The notes below the pieces were generated by a model that searched no databases, had not been told where the DNA came from, and was given only the letters and a program-made list of their open reading frames with translations. Of a stretch of 64,000 bases of DNA, positions 19,774-40,732 are shown piece by piece. Both the position numbers and the translations under genes were made by a program. Source of the DNA: Pholis gunnellus (lineage: Eukaryota > Chordata > Actinopteri > Perciformes > Pholidae); the NCBI GenBank assembly GCA_910591455.2, contig OU342807.1:18187623-18251622 (forward strand). The letters run 5' to 3'. Positions within the stretch are counted from its first letter, which is position 1. Each line of letters begins with the position of its first letter.

Positions 19774-19813
<40 letters not shown>
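19774..19813. repeat. (TA)n tract
   Basis: Forty bases of alternating T and A between the vcp-like gene and ndufb7. Confidence 0.95.
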
Positions 19814-19816
<3 letters not shown>

Positions 19817-20152
19817 TAGTGTGAAAGCAATGCATTTTGTCCTTTTTGTAATCTAACTGTGGACAATTTAGTTCTGAGGCCTTCATGGCCACTGAGGGTC
19901 TGGGGCTCTGGTGCGGTTGCCCACTTGGCTTGGTGAGCCAGCTTTGCTAGAAAATATTGAATATTGAGCTAAACAGTAATGTTTTTGTACGGTTAACATT
20001 ATTCAATACTTAAAACTGAATAAGTAGTTTTTACCAGTATTTAGTAAACGCTAAGTTATCGGAAACAACCGCAGCCTCGGAACCTTTGTTAGTTGGCTAG
20101 AAAGAAGGTGTTTCTCTGACGTACCGCTAGGCTGTTTATTTCCGTTGAGAAG

Positions 20153-20160
20153 CGGAAGTG
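20153..20160 (+). promoter_or_regulatory. ETS-type (GABP/NRF-2-like) site upstream of ndufb7
   Basis: CGGAAGTG, a good match to the core bound by GABP/NRF-2. It stands 133 bases before the ndufb7 start codon. Such sites are common in promoters of nuclear respiratory-chain genes, which fits. Function is inferred from sequence alone. Confidence 0.45.
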
Positions 20161-20292
20161 GCATCAAGGGGCTTGTGGAGGTGACCGAATGGCAGGCAGC
20201 AGATTCCTTTTGGAAATATTACAGTAGCACGGTTCAGCAGCAAACTAAACATATACATTTTTCTGTAACAGAGCCTGAACATCGTCGCTGCC

Positions 20293-23200
20293 ATGGGAGC
20301 TCACCTGGTCAGACGGTATGTCACGGAGACGGACACCGAGCCGGACCCAGCGAGGAAGTACGAGTTCGACCCTCAGTTGGGCTTTCCAGAGAGGAACGAG
20401 CGAGGTTTGTCATCAGACACACTTCTAACGGAATACTACCATATGTTTATAATCACCTCCAGTGAAACGGATTCCCCTCTCGGCCATGCTATGACGTTAG
20501 CCGAGCTAGCTCTGCTCTACTGGCAGAATACACCGGTTAGCTCACCAGCTAACTAGCTGCTGTTAGAGGAGTTCAGTGTCAAGTGAGCTGCTGCAGTTTG
20601 CCCTGTCACTTCATAATCTGCCTTTTAAGATGACTTTCTCAATTATTTAGGGAGACACCTGATTTGTAGCACAGTTTGCAGACAAAACATTATATATGTT
20701 TATGCTAATATGCAATACACACTATGTAGATATGACATTACTGCACAGGTGTGTTTCTGTAGTATGTTGAGGCAGTACATTGTGCAGAATAGATGCATTA
20801 CATTACATTACAGTCATTTAGCAGACACTTTTATCCAAAGCAACTTACAATAAGCGTATTCAACATATATTCAAGAGAACTACTAGTCACCAGAAGTCAT
20901 AAGTGCATCTCCCTTGTTAAACAAGCATCTAAGAGCATGAACCAGAGCAAACGTACAGTGCAGAAACAAACACATACAATAAGTGCAACAAACTAATACG
21001 AATACAATAAGTGCAACAAACTAATACGAATACAATAAGTGCAACAAACTAGTATGAATACAATAAGTGCTAAGTGGAAGGCTCAGGGTAGTACTTCTTG
21101 AAGAGATGGGTTTTCAGCCTGATGAAAGATGGGCAGCGACTCCGCTGTCCTGACGTCAGTGGGGAGTTCATTCCACCACTGTGGGGCCAAGACAGAAAAC
21201 AGCCGTGACCGGGTCGACCGGCCGCAGAGACCTCTGATGCATGTAAAGGTTAAAGTTGAAATCCACCTTAAAACTACAATTCACATACGTTATGTCTCTG
21301 CTGGAAACTAATTTTACTGTGGAACATGTAATCAAGTTTAAAGTCTGAACAGTTTAGATAAATCATATGCAATTAATGATGCAGCAACTCAGTATACACG
21401 TTAGAGAACCCGTGGGGAAGTATGGTGCATGCATGGAAGTTAGTGAAGCAGATTCAAATTACACTCTGTCATGAAAAACATTGTCATTGTCTGTGTAGAA
21501 GAATTAGAACATTTTATATACAGAACCTCTACCATGTACCCTGTACAGGATTTGCATAACAGAGTATTTGTCCACTCCTTAGGACTCCCACAGCCCAACC
21601 ATTTACTGACTCTTCAGTCCAGATACCTGGTCTCTGGGTATCGGCTGTTACCGAGTATGATCCGATACCAGTGTTTAATAAACTGTGTGAAAGTGACTGG
21701 GATCATTGTTTTATGTGTGTGGCAACATCAGGCTTAACTTAAACAATGCTTTTATAACTCTGTAAAGCATAATGTAACAATCCTCCACTTAGTAAAGCAT
21801 TTTAAAACCTAGTGTAATAAAAGTAGAAACCCTTTCAGTCCTAGTTCATATAGAATTTCTATTTGAGTGAAAACAAAGGAGTTGTGCTCCGAGTTTAGCA
21901 GTTTAGCGTTTGCTGTTTTTCAGAATTGTGTGCTGCATACTCCCACTCTTGTGTGGTTACAGTGGAGAAAAGCTGTAATACATAATTACCACAGACACCC
22001 TGTTGATAATACTGCAAATATATAAATACAGAAGTCAGTGGGCCGTTGCCTCAGTTGTGTTACCTGCGATAGTGACTTAACAGACATTTAATTAAATGAA
22101 AATGTAAACAGGAATTAAAATTCCAGTATACATAGAATAGATAGGCTCCGGTGTCACGATACCTCATCCAGCTATTTGAGTCCGTATCAGGCAGATATTG
22201 GTGTCGATGCATCCTTCATGAGGTCCTGTTATGTGCAAAGATGACAATAATAATTTGTATTTATTTTTCAGAGATGGTAGCAACTCAGGAGCAGATGAAC
22301 TTGGCCCAGCTGCCTTTGGAGCAGAGGGACTACTGTGCCCAGCACCTCCTGAAACTCATGAAGTGCAAGAGGGACAACTGGCCCAACTTCCTGGCTTGCA
22401 AACATGAGAGACACGGCTGGGACTACTGCGAACACCAGGAGTGAGTATTTATGTAGGATGGACTCTCCTAGACCAGGTCCTCCCGCCGTGGCCCTCAGAG
22501 CACCATTTACTGAGATCAAATAAAAAAAAAATCAAGATAGTTACTTTTATATCTAAATGTGCTGAAGAATTCAGATCAATACAATATTGTTTATTGGAAA
22601 TGCATCATTTTAATTAATTTATATTTGAAAATCATCACGACACATCATCAGGTAGACTTGCATGTTTTTCCAGTTTGCGAGCTAACAGTCCCTCAGATGC
22701 AGCGACACAAATTTTGTTTGCCAAATTACTTCATTTACCCTGATTTTACTGCCATATAAATATGCTTATTTGTCAAATTATTATTAGGTATATTCTTGCT
22801 TTTTAAATGACAAAGATGTCTCTCTTTTTTTTATTAACTAATTAAATACATGTTCATTGTTAAATGTTAAAAGAAGGGTATTTAGGCGCTGCCTTCTTTA
22901 CCGGTTGGGTAAACCAAGTGGTTGCAGAAGCAAAAATGTCGGCCGACGGTAGAGAAAGTGCTCTGGATGAAAGTAAGATGGAAAACTTTAAGCTTCCTGC
23001 AGTCTGCAGTTGCTAATACATGATTGGTTCACCTTTTTAAAACCACTGGTATTGGAAGACCTGCAGCACTATCAGACGTGTAAGCAGCTCTAACTCGAAC
23101 ACTGCGTAATTAGTTCATAATAATAATCATGAAAAATAAAGTTGAAATGAAATCTAGTGGCCAAAAGCTCAGAAATGTCAGAAGTGTCGTAGTTTAGTCA

Positions 23201-23530
23201 ATATTCTAAAATTGCATCAACTAAGTTGCTAGATTTTCTTTTTGAATGTTAGGACTCCACAAAGGAACCTTGACGTATTTAAAAACAGGACCAAGTTATC
23301 TCATAACGTTAGGATGGAATCACTGTTGACTTTTAATGGCACACGAGTATATTCAAGATCCTCGATTTCAGATTCGACAAATGGACTTTAATCTTGTATC
23401 CAGCTCGTCATTGAGTATGAACTTGTCTTTTCCTGCCTCCAGCTACGTGATGCGTATGAAGGAGTACGAGAGAGAGAGGAGGCTCCAGCTGAGGAAAAAG
23501 AGGGTCGAGGTTCAGGCTGAAGCTGCATGA
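20293..23530 (+). CDS. ndufb7: NDUFB7, complex I accessory subunit B18
   Basis: Three exons, 20293-20404, 22272-22440 and 23443-23530, join in phase 1 and phase 2 to 122 residues (human 137, with a longer tail). The start MGAHLVRRYV carries the Gly2 that is N-myristoylated in mammals. The centre has the twin CX9C (CHCH) motif, CAQHLLKLMKC and CKHERHGWDYC, whose cysteines form two disulfides through the Mia40 import route. The end is DYVMRMKEYERERR followed by a short basic and acidic tail. The protein sits on the intermembrane-space face of the membrane arm of mitochondrial complex I. It is structural, not catalytic. The gene converges on tecr with only a few hundred bases between their 3' ends. 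Confidence 0.96.
20795..21245. mobile_element. Dispersed teleost repeat with the TTTATCCAAAGCAACTTACA motif
   Basis: The segment starting CATTTAGCAGACACTTTTAT and continuing into the CCAAAGCAACTTACA motif is one I recognise as very common in teleost genomes. Its far part (near 21161-21235, TTCATTCCACCACTGTGGGG) also recurs in fish. The class is not assigned with confidence. It is intronic to ndufb7. Confidence 0.6.
20976..21070. repeat. 28-bp tandem repeat, about 3.4 copies
   Basis: ACAATAAGTGCAACAAACTA recurs at 20976, 21004 and 21032 with a fourth partial unit at 21060. It sits inside a longer dispersed fish repeat in ndufb7 intron 1. Confidence 0.9.
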
Positions 23531-23580
23531 TCAGTGTATCCTCGGATACTCCTTCTCTGTATATATGTGCTTCTGTTCAC

Positions 23581-23586
23581 AATAAA
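23581..23586 (+). terminator. Poly(A) signal of ndufb7
   Basis: AATAAA 50 bases after the ndufb7 stop codon. A short 3'UTR is usual for this gene family. Confidence 0.75.
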
Positions 23587-23892
23587 CAATATGGTTTAAG
23601 CTCTACAACCCTCCGTCTTATTAATGTCCACACAAATGGTAGTCCTCTGGATAACTTCACCAAAAACGTGTGATCTTCATCCAACATTTTCAGTGTTTGG
23701 CTAAAGATTTCTTCCATCCCCATTTTGTTTAAAACGCATTTGTATTAGTATTTGGAAGTCTAAAAGGTTTATTCACTTCTGGTAGTTTATTTGGTTGCGA
23801 AATTCTTGCAGGTGTGTCCGACAAAATGTGTATTTGCAAACAAATTTAAACAAAGTGCTCATTTCAACCCTTGTTGAGCCAGTAAAATGTCG

Positions 23893-23898
23893 TTTATT
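23893..23898 (-). terminator. Candidate poly(A) signal of tecr
   Basis: TTTATT on the plus strand reads AATAAA on the tecr strand, about 580 bases past the tecr stop. Other copies lie at 23768-23773 and just beyond, so the exact end is uncertain. It leaves only about 300 bases between the convergent ndufb7 and tecr signals. Confidence 0.45.
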
Positions 23899-24474
23899 CT
23901 ATTGGTGACACTTCACACGATACATCCTCGTACAAAGCTCCAATATTTCTGGAGTGGTCGCCCCAAAGTCTTACAAACAAACAGGTGATCTGTAATAATG
24001 GAGCAAAGCAACAACAGTTTGGTTTACCTTTTTTTTTTTTTTAATAAATTACTTCCGACATCAACAAAATGACATGCTGTCATGATTTGAAATTTAGATG
24101 AATGGATATAAAAACTAAACTGCAGATTCAGCCTCCAAACAGCAGTATTAGATGGCAGAGTGGTTGGGCATCTTAACATGTATGTACAGTTTGTCATTCA
24201 GTTTCCACTGAGCAGCTCAAACACACTTAAGTCAATGAATGTGGGCGATAAAAAGAAATTTGCACTCAATATTAATATTACAGGGATCACAGACAGGAGG
24301 TGAAAGAAGATTTGGTTGTGGAGGGGAGAAGGGACATGGTTAGAGTCAGTCAGTTCCAGTGTAGAGTTTGGAGGGGGGAAAACAGGAGAGCACCCTCTCA
24401 TTTAGGGGCGGGGGGTTATTTAACTCCTGCAAGCGAGGAGAGCTGAATGGGCGAGGGAGCGGTCAAGGAGTCCT

Positions 24475-34482
<10,008 letters not shown>

Positions 34483-34537
34483 CTTGGCAGTTAGCACCCG
34501 CTTTCCTTAATATCCCAGATGAGTGACAGAGCCGTCT

Positions 34538-34641
34538 CCAATCAGCGGAGTGAAGTGTGACTGCTGAGGCCACCGTAGGCGGGCCCGACGTCCGTCCCGC
34601 AGCCAATCAAAACTGGCGACACTGTCAGCGACGTAGCCAAT
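34538..34641 (-). promoter_or_regulatory. CCAAT-box cluster, promoter of canonical tecr
   Basis: Three CCAAT boxes at 34538-34542, 34603-34607 and 34637-34641 lie 56 to 160 bases upstream of the MKHYE start. The neighbourhood is CG-rich. Repeated CCAAT boxes are a typical NF-Y-driven, TATA-less housekeeping promoter arrangement. Confidence 0.55.
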
Positions 34642-34659
34642 GAGATTTGAGCAGATGGC

Positions 34660-37120
34660 GAGGTCGCGGCTATGCTAACCGTCTTATGTTCATACGACGA
34701 TGCTAACGTAATTGGATTTAGTGTTGGGATGAATTGCTCTTTGAGTAGCAGCTCTCTCTGTTTGTATGCAGGCTTACTGATCCAACCAGCACCAACCATC
34801 CAATCTCTTAGACCGTTTCGAAAATGATTTATCAATCTGTTGACTTTTCCCAATTTAATTTGCAGACTAAATGCTATTATTTTTCCAATTTCTTTTTGCA
34901 GTCTTACTCAATGTTATGCTCCTACAGTATGCATTTCCCCCTCCACTGCACAATATATAATATCTTTATTTGCTTTCTCTTGTTTGAATGCATTTATGTG
35001 TAGATTGTGTTTTCCTTGTGCATAAATTGTCCTGCAAAAATAAAGTTTTCCATTTGCCTGGTATGTTGTCACTTTGTAATCTCAAACCAAAGGCAACACT
35101 TATTCTAAGGGAAACTGTCAAACTATGAAATGCTTGTATTCGTCAGGCACACTGACCCAAAATATTGTTCTTGTGCTGAAGGCACCATAATTGTCTCAAG
35201 CCTTGTTGTCCAACACACTTACATACACAGGGACATGTGTAAGTAAATACTTTGAATGGATACCCTAATATACAAAAGCATAACTAGGAATTATAGCCTT
35301 TCCAAAAGAATATTGTGTGAGCTCCACCTTCAAAATCCGCTGTAGTGTATGTGGGTCTGTGGAAGTCTTAACACCTGCAGAGTTATTTTAAATATAAAAA
35401 CTGGCAACCCCTCTCTCATCCCTGACACAACGGTTTCGTTTCACTTGTCAGACAGAGACTGAGCTGCACTATTTTTAATGAGAACACTGATAATGATGGC
35501 ACATTGTTACCTGCCCAATCAAATCTCAGAGTGACATCTTTGTGTAAAATCCATAGTAAGAGCTGAAGCATGAAGTCTATTGTGTTGTGCATTGAATCTG
35601 AAATGCTGCCTTCAAGTGCTACTCTTGTCACCTTTTGTAAGTCACGCAAAGCCTTGTTACAGGACATAAAGCAAATCAAATAGGATTTCTTTTAATAAAA
35701 CCATTTTCAACACATCTGAATGTATCACCCTTCCCGAGGTGTGGAAGTATTGCCTCCTGAGTCTTAATTTAGTGATATTATGTCCGACTGGTTGCATAAA
35801 TGAGATCATCTCATGCAATATATTGGTCCAACTACTGTACTGCACTGCACTGCATGCTCACATCTGTTTAAACATCTACAAATGCTCCTTGTGTCATGAA
35901 CTTAATGTGCCCAGCCCTCATGGGTTTATAAGACACTAAAAATACAGCTGCAGTGGACAAACATTTCATTAAGTTTCATTCAATTACAGGTTACTTCACC
36001 GCTCAATCTTAAACAAAACATTCTGCCTAAAAAAGAGGTTCCTTTCCTGAAGCACAACTCAAGCTTTTCATAATCATCCAGGCAAAAGAAATCAACATAA
36101 ATGGAAGTCATTTTACGAAAAAATACATCCCTTATGTCCTCGTGGATAGGACAGTAAAACAAAAAGTGCACTTCATTCTCAATTTCACCTAGCTCACATA
36201 AACAGATTCTGTCCTCTTCTAGAGTGGAATTCAACCTACTGGTCTCTATAGCTAATGGTAATGTTCCTACAGCGTATCTATGCGCATAGTAGCCTATAAG
36301 TAAAGTGCCATAATATTTCATTTTGTTATGATAGGGATCCATGAGGGATGTATTTTTTATTATTGTTTTAATCTTGCAAAAAGACTTGCACAAGTATTTC
36401 TAGGCTACTGTTGTTGTGTATTGTTCATGGGATTAGCTGCTTGTGATATGGTCTGGCATCTCGGTAATGTCCATGGAACATGTACATTTAGGAATGAAAT
36501 GGACATATAAAGCTATTAATTACTTTAGACTATAGATTGAGATGTTACATAACAAACACGATCAATTTATATAATGTAATACACTGTTAAAGATTAAAAC
36601 AGCCGTTTCAAACTTGTTTGCACTTGTAACTCCTTACAATAAGGGTGGGGAGTTATAAGAAGTTCCACCAAAGAGTGGTCTTCACTCTCAACATCGTACA
36701 TAGTTAAACAAACAGTTAAAACTAGCTCACACTCCACCAGTTACAACGGTAACAACAATCTATTAATGTCCTATTAAAATAATATATCACCCAGAGGGGC
36801 AAAACAAGTAGCTTCATTTGACTGATAAAACATCTGTACTTTATAGGATGTTGAATGAAGGGCGTTTACTTGTAATGGAGTACTTTTACACTGTAGTATT
36901 GGTACTTTTTTGTAAAGAAAGTTAGGAAAGATCTGAAAACGTATTCCACCAATGTTCATAGCCATACATCCCTACATAGGCAAGCTAGTTTAAAAAGACT
37001 GATAAGGCATGGTATGTTACTGTGCATGATCATTTCCGACAGCCCCTGAAGGCAGCACAACGTGACGTCCTGATGGGCGTGTCCTGGACTTACTGTGACA
37101 GTTGAGCTTGTTCGGGCTGT
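34660..37120. other. tecr-dnajb1 intergenic region
   Basis: The divergent genes are separated by about 2.7 kb. Apart from the retrotransposon remnant at 35980-36393 I see no gene. The rest is AT-rich and carries no frame with recognisable similarity. Confidence 0.6.
35980..36393 (-). mobile_element. Remnant of a non-LTR (LINE) retrotransposon ORF2 C-terminus
   Basis: An open minus-strand frame of 137 codons resembles the C-terminal end of fish LINE polyproteins. It has an LPLAIETSR stretch, then EEDRICLCELGEIENEVHFL with FYCPIHEDIR, the Cys/His zinc-knuckle-like region that follows the reverse transcriptase. The catalytic reverse-transcriptase and endonuclease parts are absent, so this is a 5'-truncated dead copy, as is usual for LINEs. 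The family is not assigned. Confidence 0.65.
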
Positions 37121-37125
37121 GTATG

Positions 37126-37144
37126 GAAAACTCTGGAAGTTTCC
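37126..37144. promoter_or_regulatory. Heat-shock element of dnajb1
   Basis: GAA at 37126-37128, an imperfect CTC unit at 37131-37133, GAA at 37136-37138 and TTC at 37141-37143 stand at strict five-base spacing. The core GGAAGTTTCC is a perfect head-to-head HSF dimer site. It lies 114-132 bases before the upstream ATG, just ahead of a TATA box. HSF1 control of dnajb1 is well established in vertebrates. Confidence 0.75.
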
Positions 37145-37152
37145 ACGCGGTT

Positions 37153-37158
37153 TATAAA
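37153..37158 (+). promoter_or_regulatory. TATA box of dnajb1
   Basis: TATAAA ten bases downstream of the heat-shock element, placing transcription start near 37183. A second TATAAA at 37218-37223 would leave an implausibly short leader, so the first is preferred. Confidence 0.6.
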
Positions 37159-37257
37159 GACAACACTCGAGGCGCAGCCGTCTGAGTAGATCCAGAGGGC
37201 GGACCGAGGAGGAGCGTTATAAACATATAAACAGCCGTTTACTGAACAGCCCTCTCC

Positions 37258-38048
37258 ATGGTCAAAATGGGTAAAGACTACTACGACAGTTTGGGAATTC
37301 AGAAAGGAGCGTCCGAGGACGATATAAAGAAAGCGTATCGTAAACAGGCGCTGCGCTTTCATCCCGACAAAAACAAGTCACCGGGAGCCGAGGACAAATT
37401 CAAAGAAATCGCTGAGGCCTACGACGTTCTGAGCGACCCACAGAAAAGGGACATTTATGATCGTTATGGAGAAGAAGGTAAGAATTCACATGACAGTTGA
37501 CAGTGAAGCTGGTTCTATGGCTGTCAACATTAATTAAACGGGTGACAGTGTCTGACATGCATGGGACCAAACTGTTCAATGTCATGGCGCTCTTCGCCTC
37601 AGTAACGCCTTGTTTGTGAGCCAAGAAAGAAAGGCGTTGCTCTGCATACAGGATATCACACATTTCATGTTTGTACAAGACCTGAAAAAGTATAACTGAA
37701 AATATGTGAACGTGAGTTCAGGAGAGGATCTGGGAGGTTGGTATCTGACGTCACGAGGAGGGGGCGGGGCTCAGTGTACAGTGTGCTTGTGTGAGCATGT
37801 TTGAATGGTGTTGTCAGTGTTTGATTTTGGTGCATGGAAACCAGAGAGGTGGGGCCGCGTGACAGAAATACTTTATCTTTAGTGTTCTTACCTGTTTAGT
37901 AACCGTGGTAACTTTAGCAATGACGTAGACTTGTAGATGAATGGAAGCAACCCCCATTTGTGAACGTCTTACAACATTACATCTGCATTAGAAAATTAAA
38001 CTTGAGATCATAGTTAAAGACTTGTTCTTGTATTGGGCAGCAATCAGT

Positions 38049-38136
<88 letters not shown>

Positions 38137-39157
38137 GTAAAAAGTCTCTTCTTTTTAGTGATAACTGTATTAATTGGTTGTTTTTCTCACTCAGGTCTGA
38201 AAGGCGGAGGAGGCCCCCCAGGTGGTGGCGGTGGTAGTGGTGGTCCTGGTAACTTCAGCTACAGCTTCCAGGGCGACCCTCACGTCATTTTTTCAGAGTT
38301 CTTCGGTGGACGTAACCCCTTCGAGCAGTTCTTCGGTGCCCGCAATGGAGGCATGGAAGAGGAAATGGACACTGACGACCCTTTTGCTCGCTTTGGGATG
38401 GGGGGAAGTGGAATGGGTGGGTTCCCTCGCTCCTTCGGCTCTGGTATGGGAGGAATGGGCCCTCACAGCAGTGTTGTGAAGAAGCCTCAAGACCCCCCCT
38501 TGGTTCACGATCTCAACGTGACCCTGGAGGAAGTTCTGTCGGGTTGCTTAAAGAAGATGAAGGTCTCTCGTAAAAGGCTGAACCCCGATGGGCGAACGAT
38601 ACGGATTGAGGATAAGATCCTGGAGGTGCAGATCAAAAAAGGGTGGAAAGAGGGCACAAAAATCACGTTTCCCAAAGAGGGGGACGAGACTCCCACAAAC
38701 ATTCCAGCGGACGTGGTCTTTGTTTTAAAGGACAAGACTCATCCGAAATTCAAACGCGACGGCTCGAACATCGTTTACACGGCAACGATTTCACTCAGAG
38801 ATGTAAGTTAAGATTGTGAAAATCATGAGTAGAATAAAGTTCCTGTCGCTGCCTTTTCAGGATCTTAATTCATGCTTTTTTTTTTGTTTTCTTTCTCTGT
38901 TATTTCCCCTTCTGTCCCATCAGGCCTTGTGTGGCTGTACGATCAAGGCGCCTACACTGGACGGCAGATCGCTGACCGTGTCAACGACAGATATCGTGCA
39001 GCCGGGGACGAAGCGGCGCATCAATGGCGAGGGGCTGCCTCATCCAAAACGCCCCGATCGTCGAGGCGACCTATTAGTGGAGTATGAGGTCAAGTTCCCA
39101 GAGCGGCTCAGCCAGAGCGCCCGGGACACCATCGCTCAGGTCCTCCCGCGCTCCTAA
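37258..39157 (+). CDS. dnajb1: DNAJB1, class B J-domain co-chaperone (HSP40)
   Basis: Three exons: 37258-37477, 38195-38802 and 38924-39157. The upstream ATG adds MVK before MGKDYYDSLGIQKG. The family starts at the second ATG (37267), which gives 350 residues (human 340). The J domain (about 1-70) has the HPD motif in RFHPDKNK that stimulates Hsp70 ATPase. A Gly-rich linker (GGGGPPGGGGGSGG) and Gly/Phe region follow. The two beta-barrel client-binding domains start at about KKPQDPPLVHDLNVTLEEV, and a C-terminal dimerisation part ends in LSQSARDTIAQVLPRS. The protein works in cytosol and nucleus with Hsp70 and Hsp110 in folding and disaggregation. It has a heat-shock element and TATA box upstream. 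Fish carry a and b copies; I cannot say which this is. Confidence 0.96.
38052..38134. repeat. (CA)n tract upstream of dnajb1 exon 2
   Basis: An 83-base CA run ending 60 bases before exon 2 (38195). Confidence 0.95.
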
Positions 39158-39643
39158 ACACGACCAACGGACATCCAGGACTGTCAGAACTATCACACTA
39201 AGCTGCCAACTTTTTATTTTCTTTTGTCAGTCATCGCATTTACATTCATGTGGCTTTATAAATCACACGAGACCATAACGGACAGACTTGTGAGACAGAT
39301 GAAAAAAAACACAGCACCTTGGAAAAATGCTTTTTGAGAATGACTGCAGCATTTGACAGGGTAACATGTAAATATGACTGTTGTTTTGTGTTTGATACTG
39401 AATAAGATTCTATTTTGATGGAAATAAGTACACCGTGTACTGTATTGTAAAAAAAATACATGTGCATATATTCTGTTTGTTTGTATTCAAGGTTCTCCCT
39501 AAAAGAACACATTGTATGAAGTTGCAACATAAAGATTGAATTGTTCAACTTAAGAGGAAAAGATTTCTGTACTGAGAAACCATGAAAGATGTTATGTTTG
39601 TTTGAATGACCAGCGTCACAGCTCAAATTCAACTTTACATTCA

Positions 39644-39649
39644 AATAAA
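39644..39649 (+). terminator. Poly(A) signal of dnajb1
   Basis: AATAAA about 490 bases after the stop. No stronger signal lies between. Confidence 0.65.
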
Positions 39650-40264
39650 AATGTTTGTAAACTAATGATGCGACAACAGGCAGTACTTATTGTTGCACTG
39701 AATTTTCAAGCACTGCTATGAAAGAAGAAATGGAAACTGGTGCTGGAAAGCTGAACCATGTCGACACATTAACTTGTGCAGAATGGACCGTGATTGACTT
39801 GATGTCTCAAAACATCGTACGACACAAGACGACAAGCCTCTCTCATATCTGAATTAAAGAAACCAGATCTAACATGTTAATTAGTGAGCTTTAAAGATGC
39901 TCGTAGGCAGATTTCAGTCTCAATGCTAAGCCAACAGTCTGCTAGCTACAGCTTTGTAACAGTGAGATATGAGTGGTGTCAATGTTTTCTAAATTTCTGC
40001 CAGAAAGAAGATTTTGTGGAATGAGTGTCAACTGGCTCTAAGCTGAGCACAGAGAGACCTTCCCCCTTCAGTTGTTGAGTGTGAACACTGCCCTCTGCTC
40101 CATGAAGTTCAAACATCCAAGTGAAGCAACACAGAAAAGTCTTAATAATGCTTTTTAATAAAACAAAATATCAAATTCAGTCCCCCTTCTCACGCAAATA
40201 ATTCCTGTACTGTCCCCGAGCACTGAACTGTCTGGCTGGAATATTGTCTGACGCCAAGCTAAAT

Positions 40265-40330
40265 GCTAAGATAAGATAAGACAAGACAAGATAATCCTTT
40301 ATTATTCCCATAGTGGGGAAATTTACAGGA
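40265..40330. mobile_element. 3' end of a dispersed fish retroelement
   Basis: A GATAAGATAAGACAAGACAA run followed by AATCCTTTATTATTCCCAT and AGTGGGGAAATTTACAGGA matches a tail sequence I recognise as widespread in fish genomes. The family is uncertain. A related piece with TTTGGGACAATAAAG occurs near 18258-18290. Confidence 0.5.
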
Positions 40331-40732
40331 GCGATGTGTTGCCATGGCAGCTTAGAGCAAGCTCAAACCTGCTTCAACATTCCCTGGAAATAACCCTGAT
40401 TGACCCTCAGGCTCTCGTCCCCGTGACACCGTCAATAGACATCTAGCTTGTTGCGTTTGATGCCCTCCAGCTTCATGTGCTGTGGTTGCACTCTGGTTGC
40501 ACTGTTGCACACAGAGCCAGATGCCAGAGAACAATAAATGTAAACAAATGGCTCAAGTACAACCCAGCTGCACAATCACAGCTTTGTAGCTTTTCTGCAT
40601 CTTTAAGGCATTAAGGCACTCATGTTTCATCGCATTGAATCAGAAGACTTATTCGGAGCAGCCCGCTGCATTTTTCCCCCAACACTGCTGGACTAAACTT
40701 TTCATCTACTTGGTTTTTAACCTGGATAAAGA

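Larger units (their letters stand above)
19252..20292. other. vcp-like 3'UTR and ndufb7 promoter region
   Basis: Two candidate poly(A) signals for the vcp-like gene are AATAAA at 19450-19455 and 19546-19551. A (TA)n tract lies at 19774-19813. The last 200 bases carry an ETS-type site. No coding sequence is supported. Confidence 0.6.
39158..40732. other. dnajb1 3'UTR and spacer before the receptor array
   Basis: AATAAA at 39644-39649 is the likely dnajb1 poly(A) signal. A dispersed repeat piece at about 40265-40330 follows. No coding exon is supported before the signal-peptide exon at 40733. Confidence 0.6.

Noticed and set aside
20976..21070. CRISPR-like array
   Set aside because: The 28-bp units are directly adjacent with no spacers, in an intron of a vertebrate gene; a simple tandem repeat.
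37218..37223. Second TATAAA as the dnajb1 TATA box
   Set aside because: It would put transcription start at or just before the ATG; the copy at 37153 next to the heat-shock element gives a normal leader.
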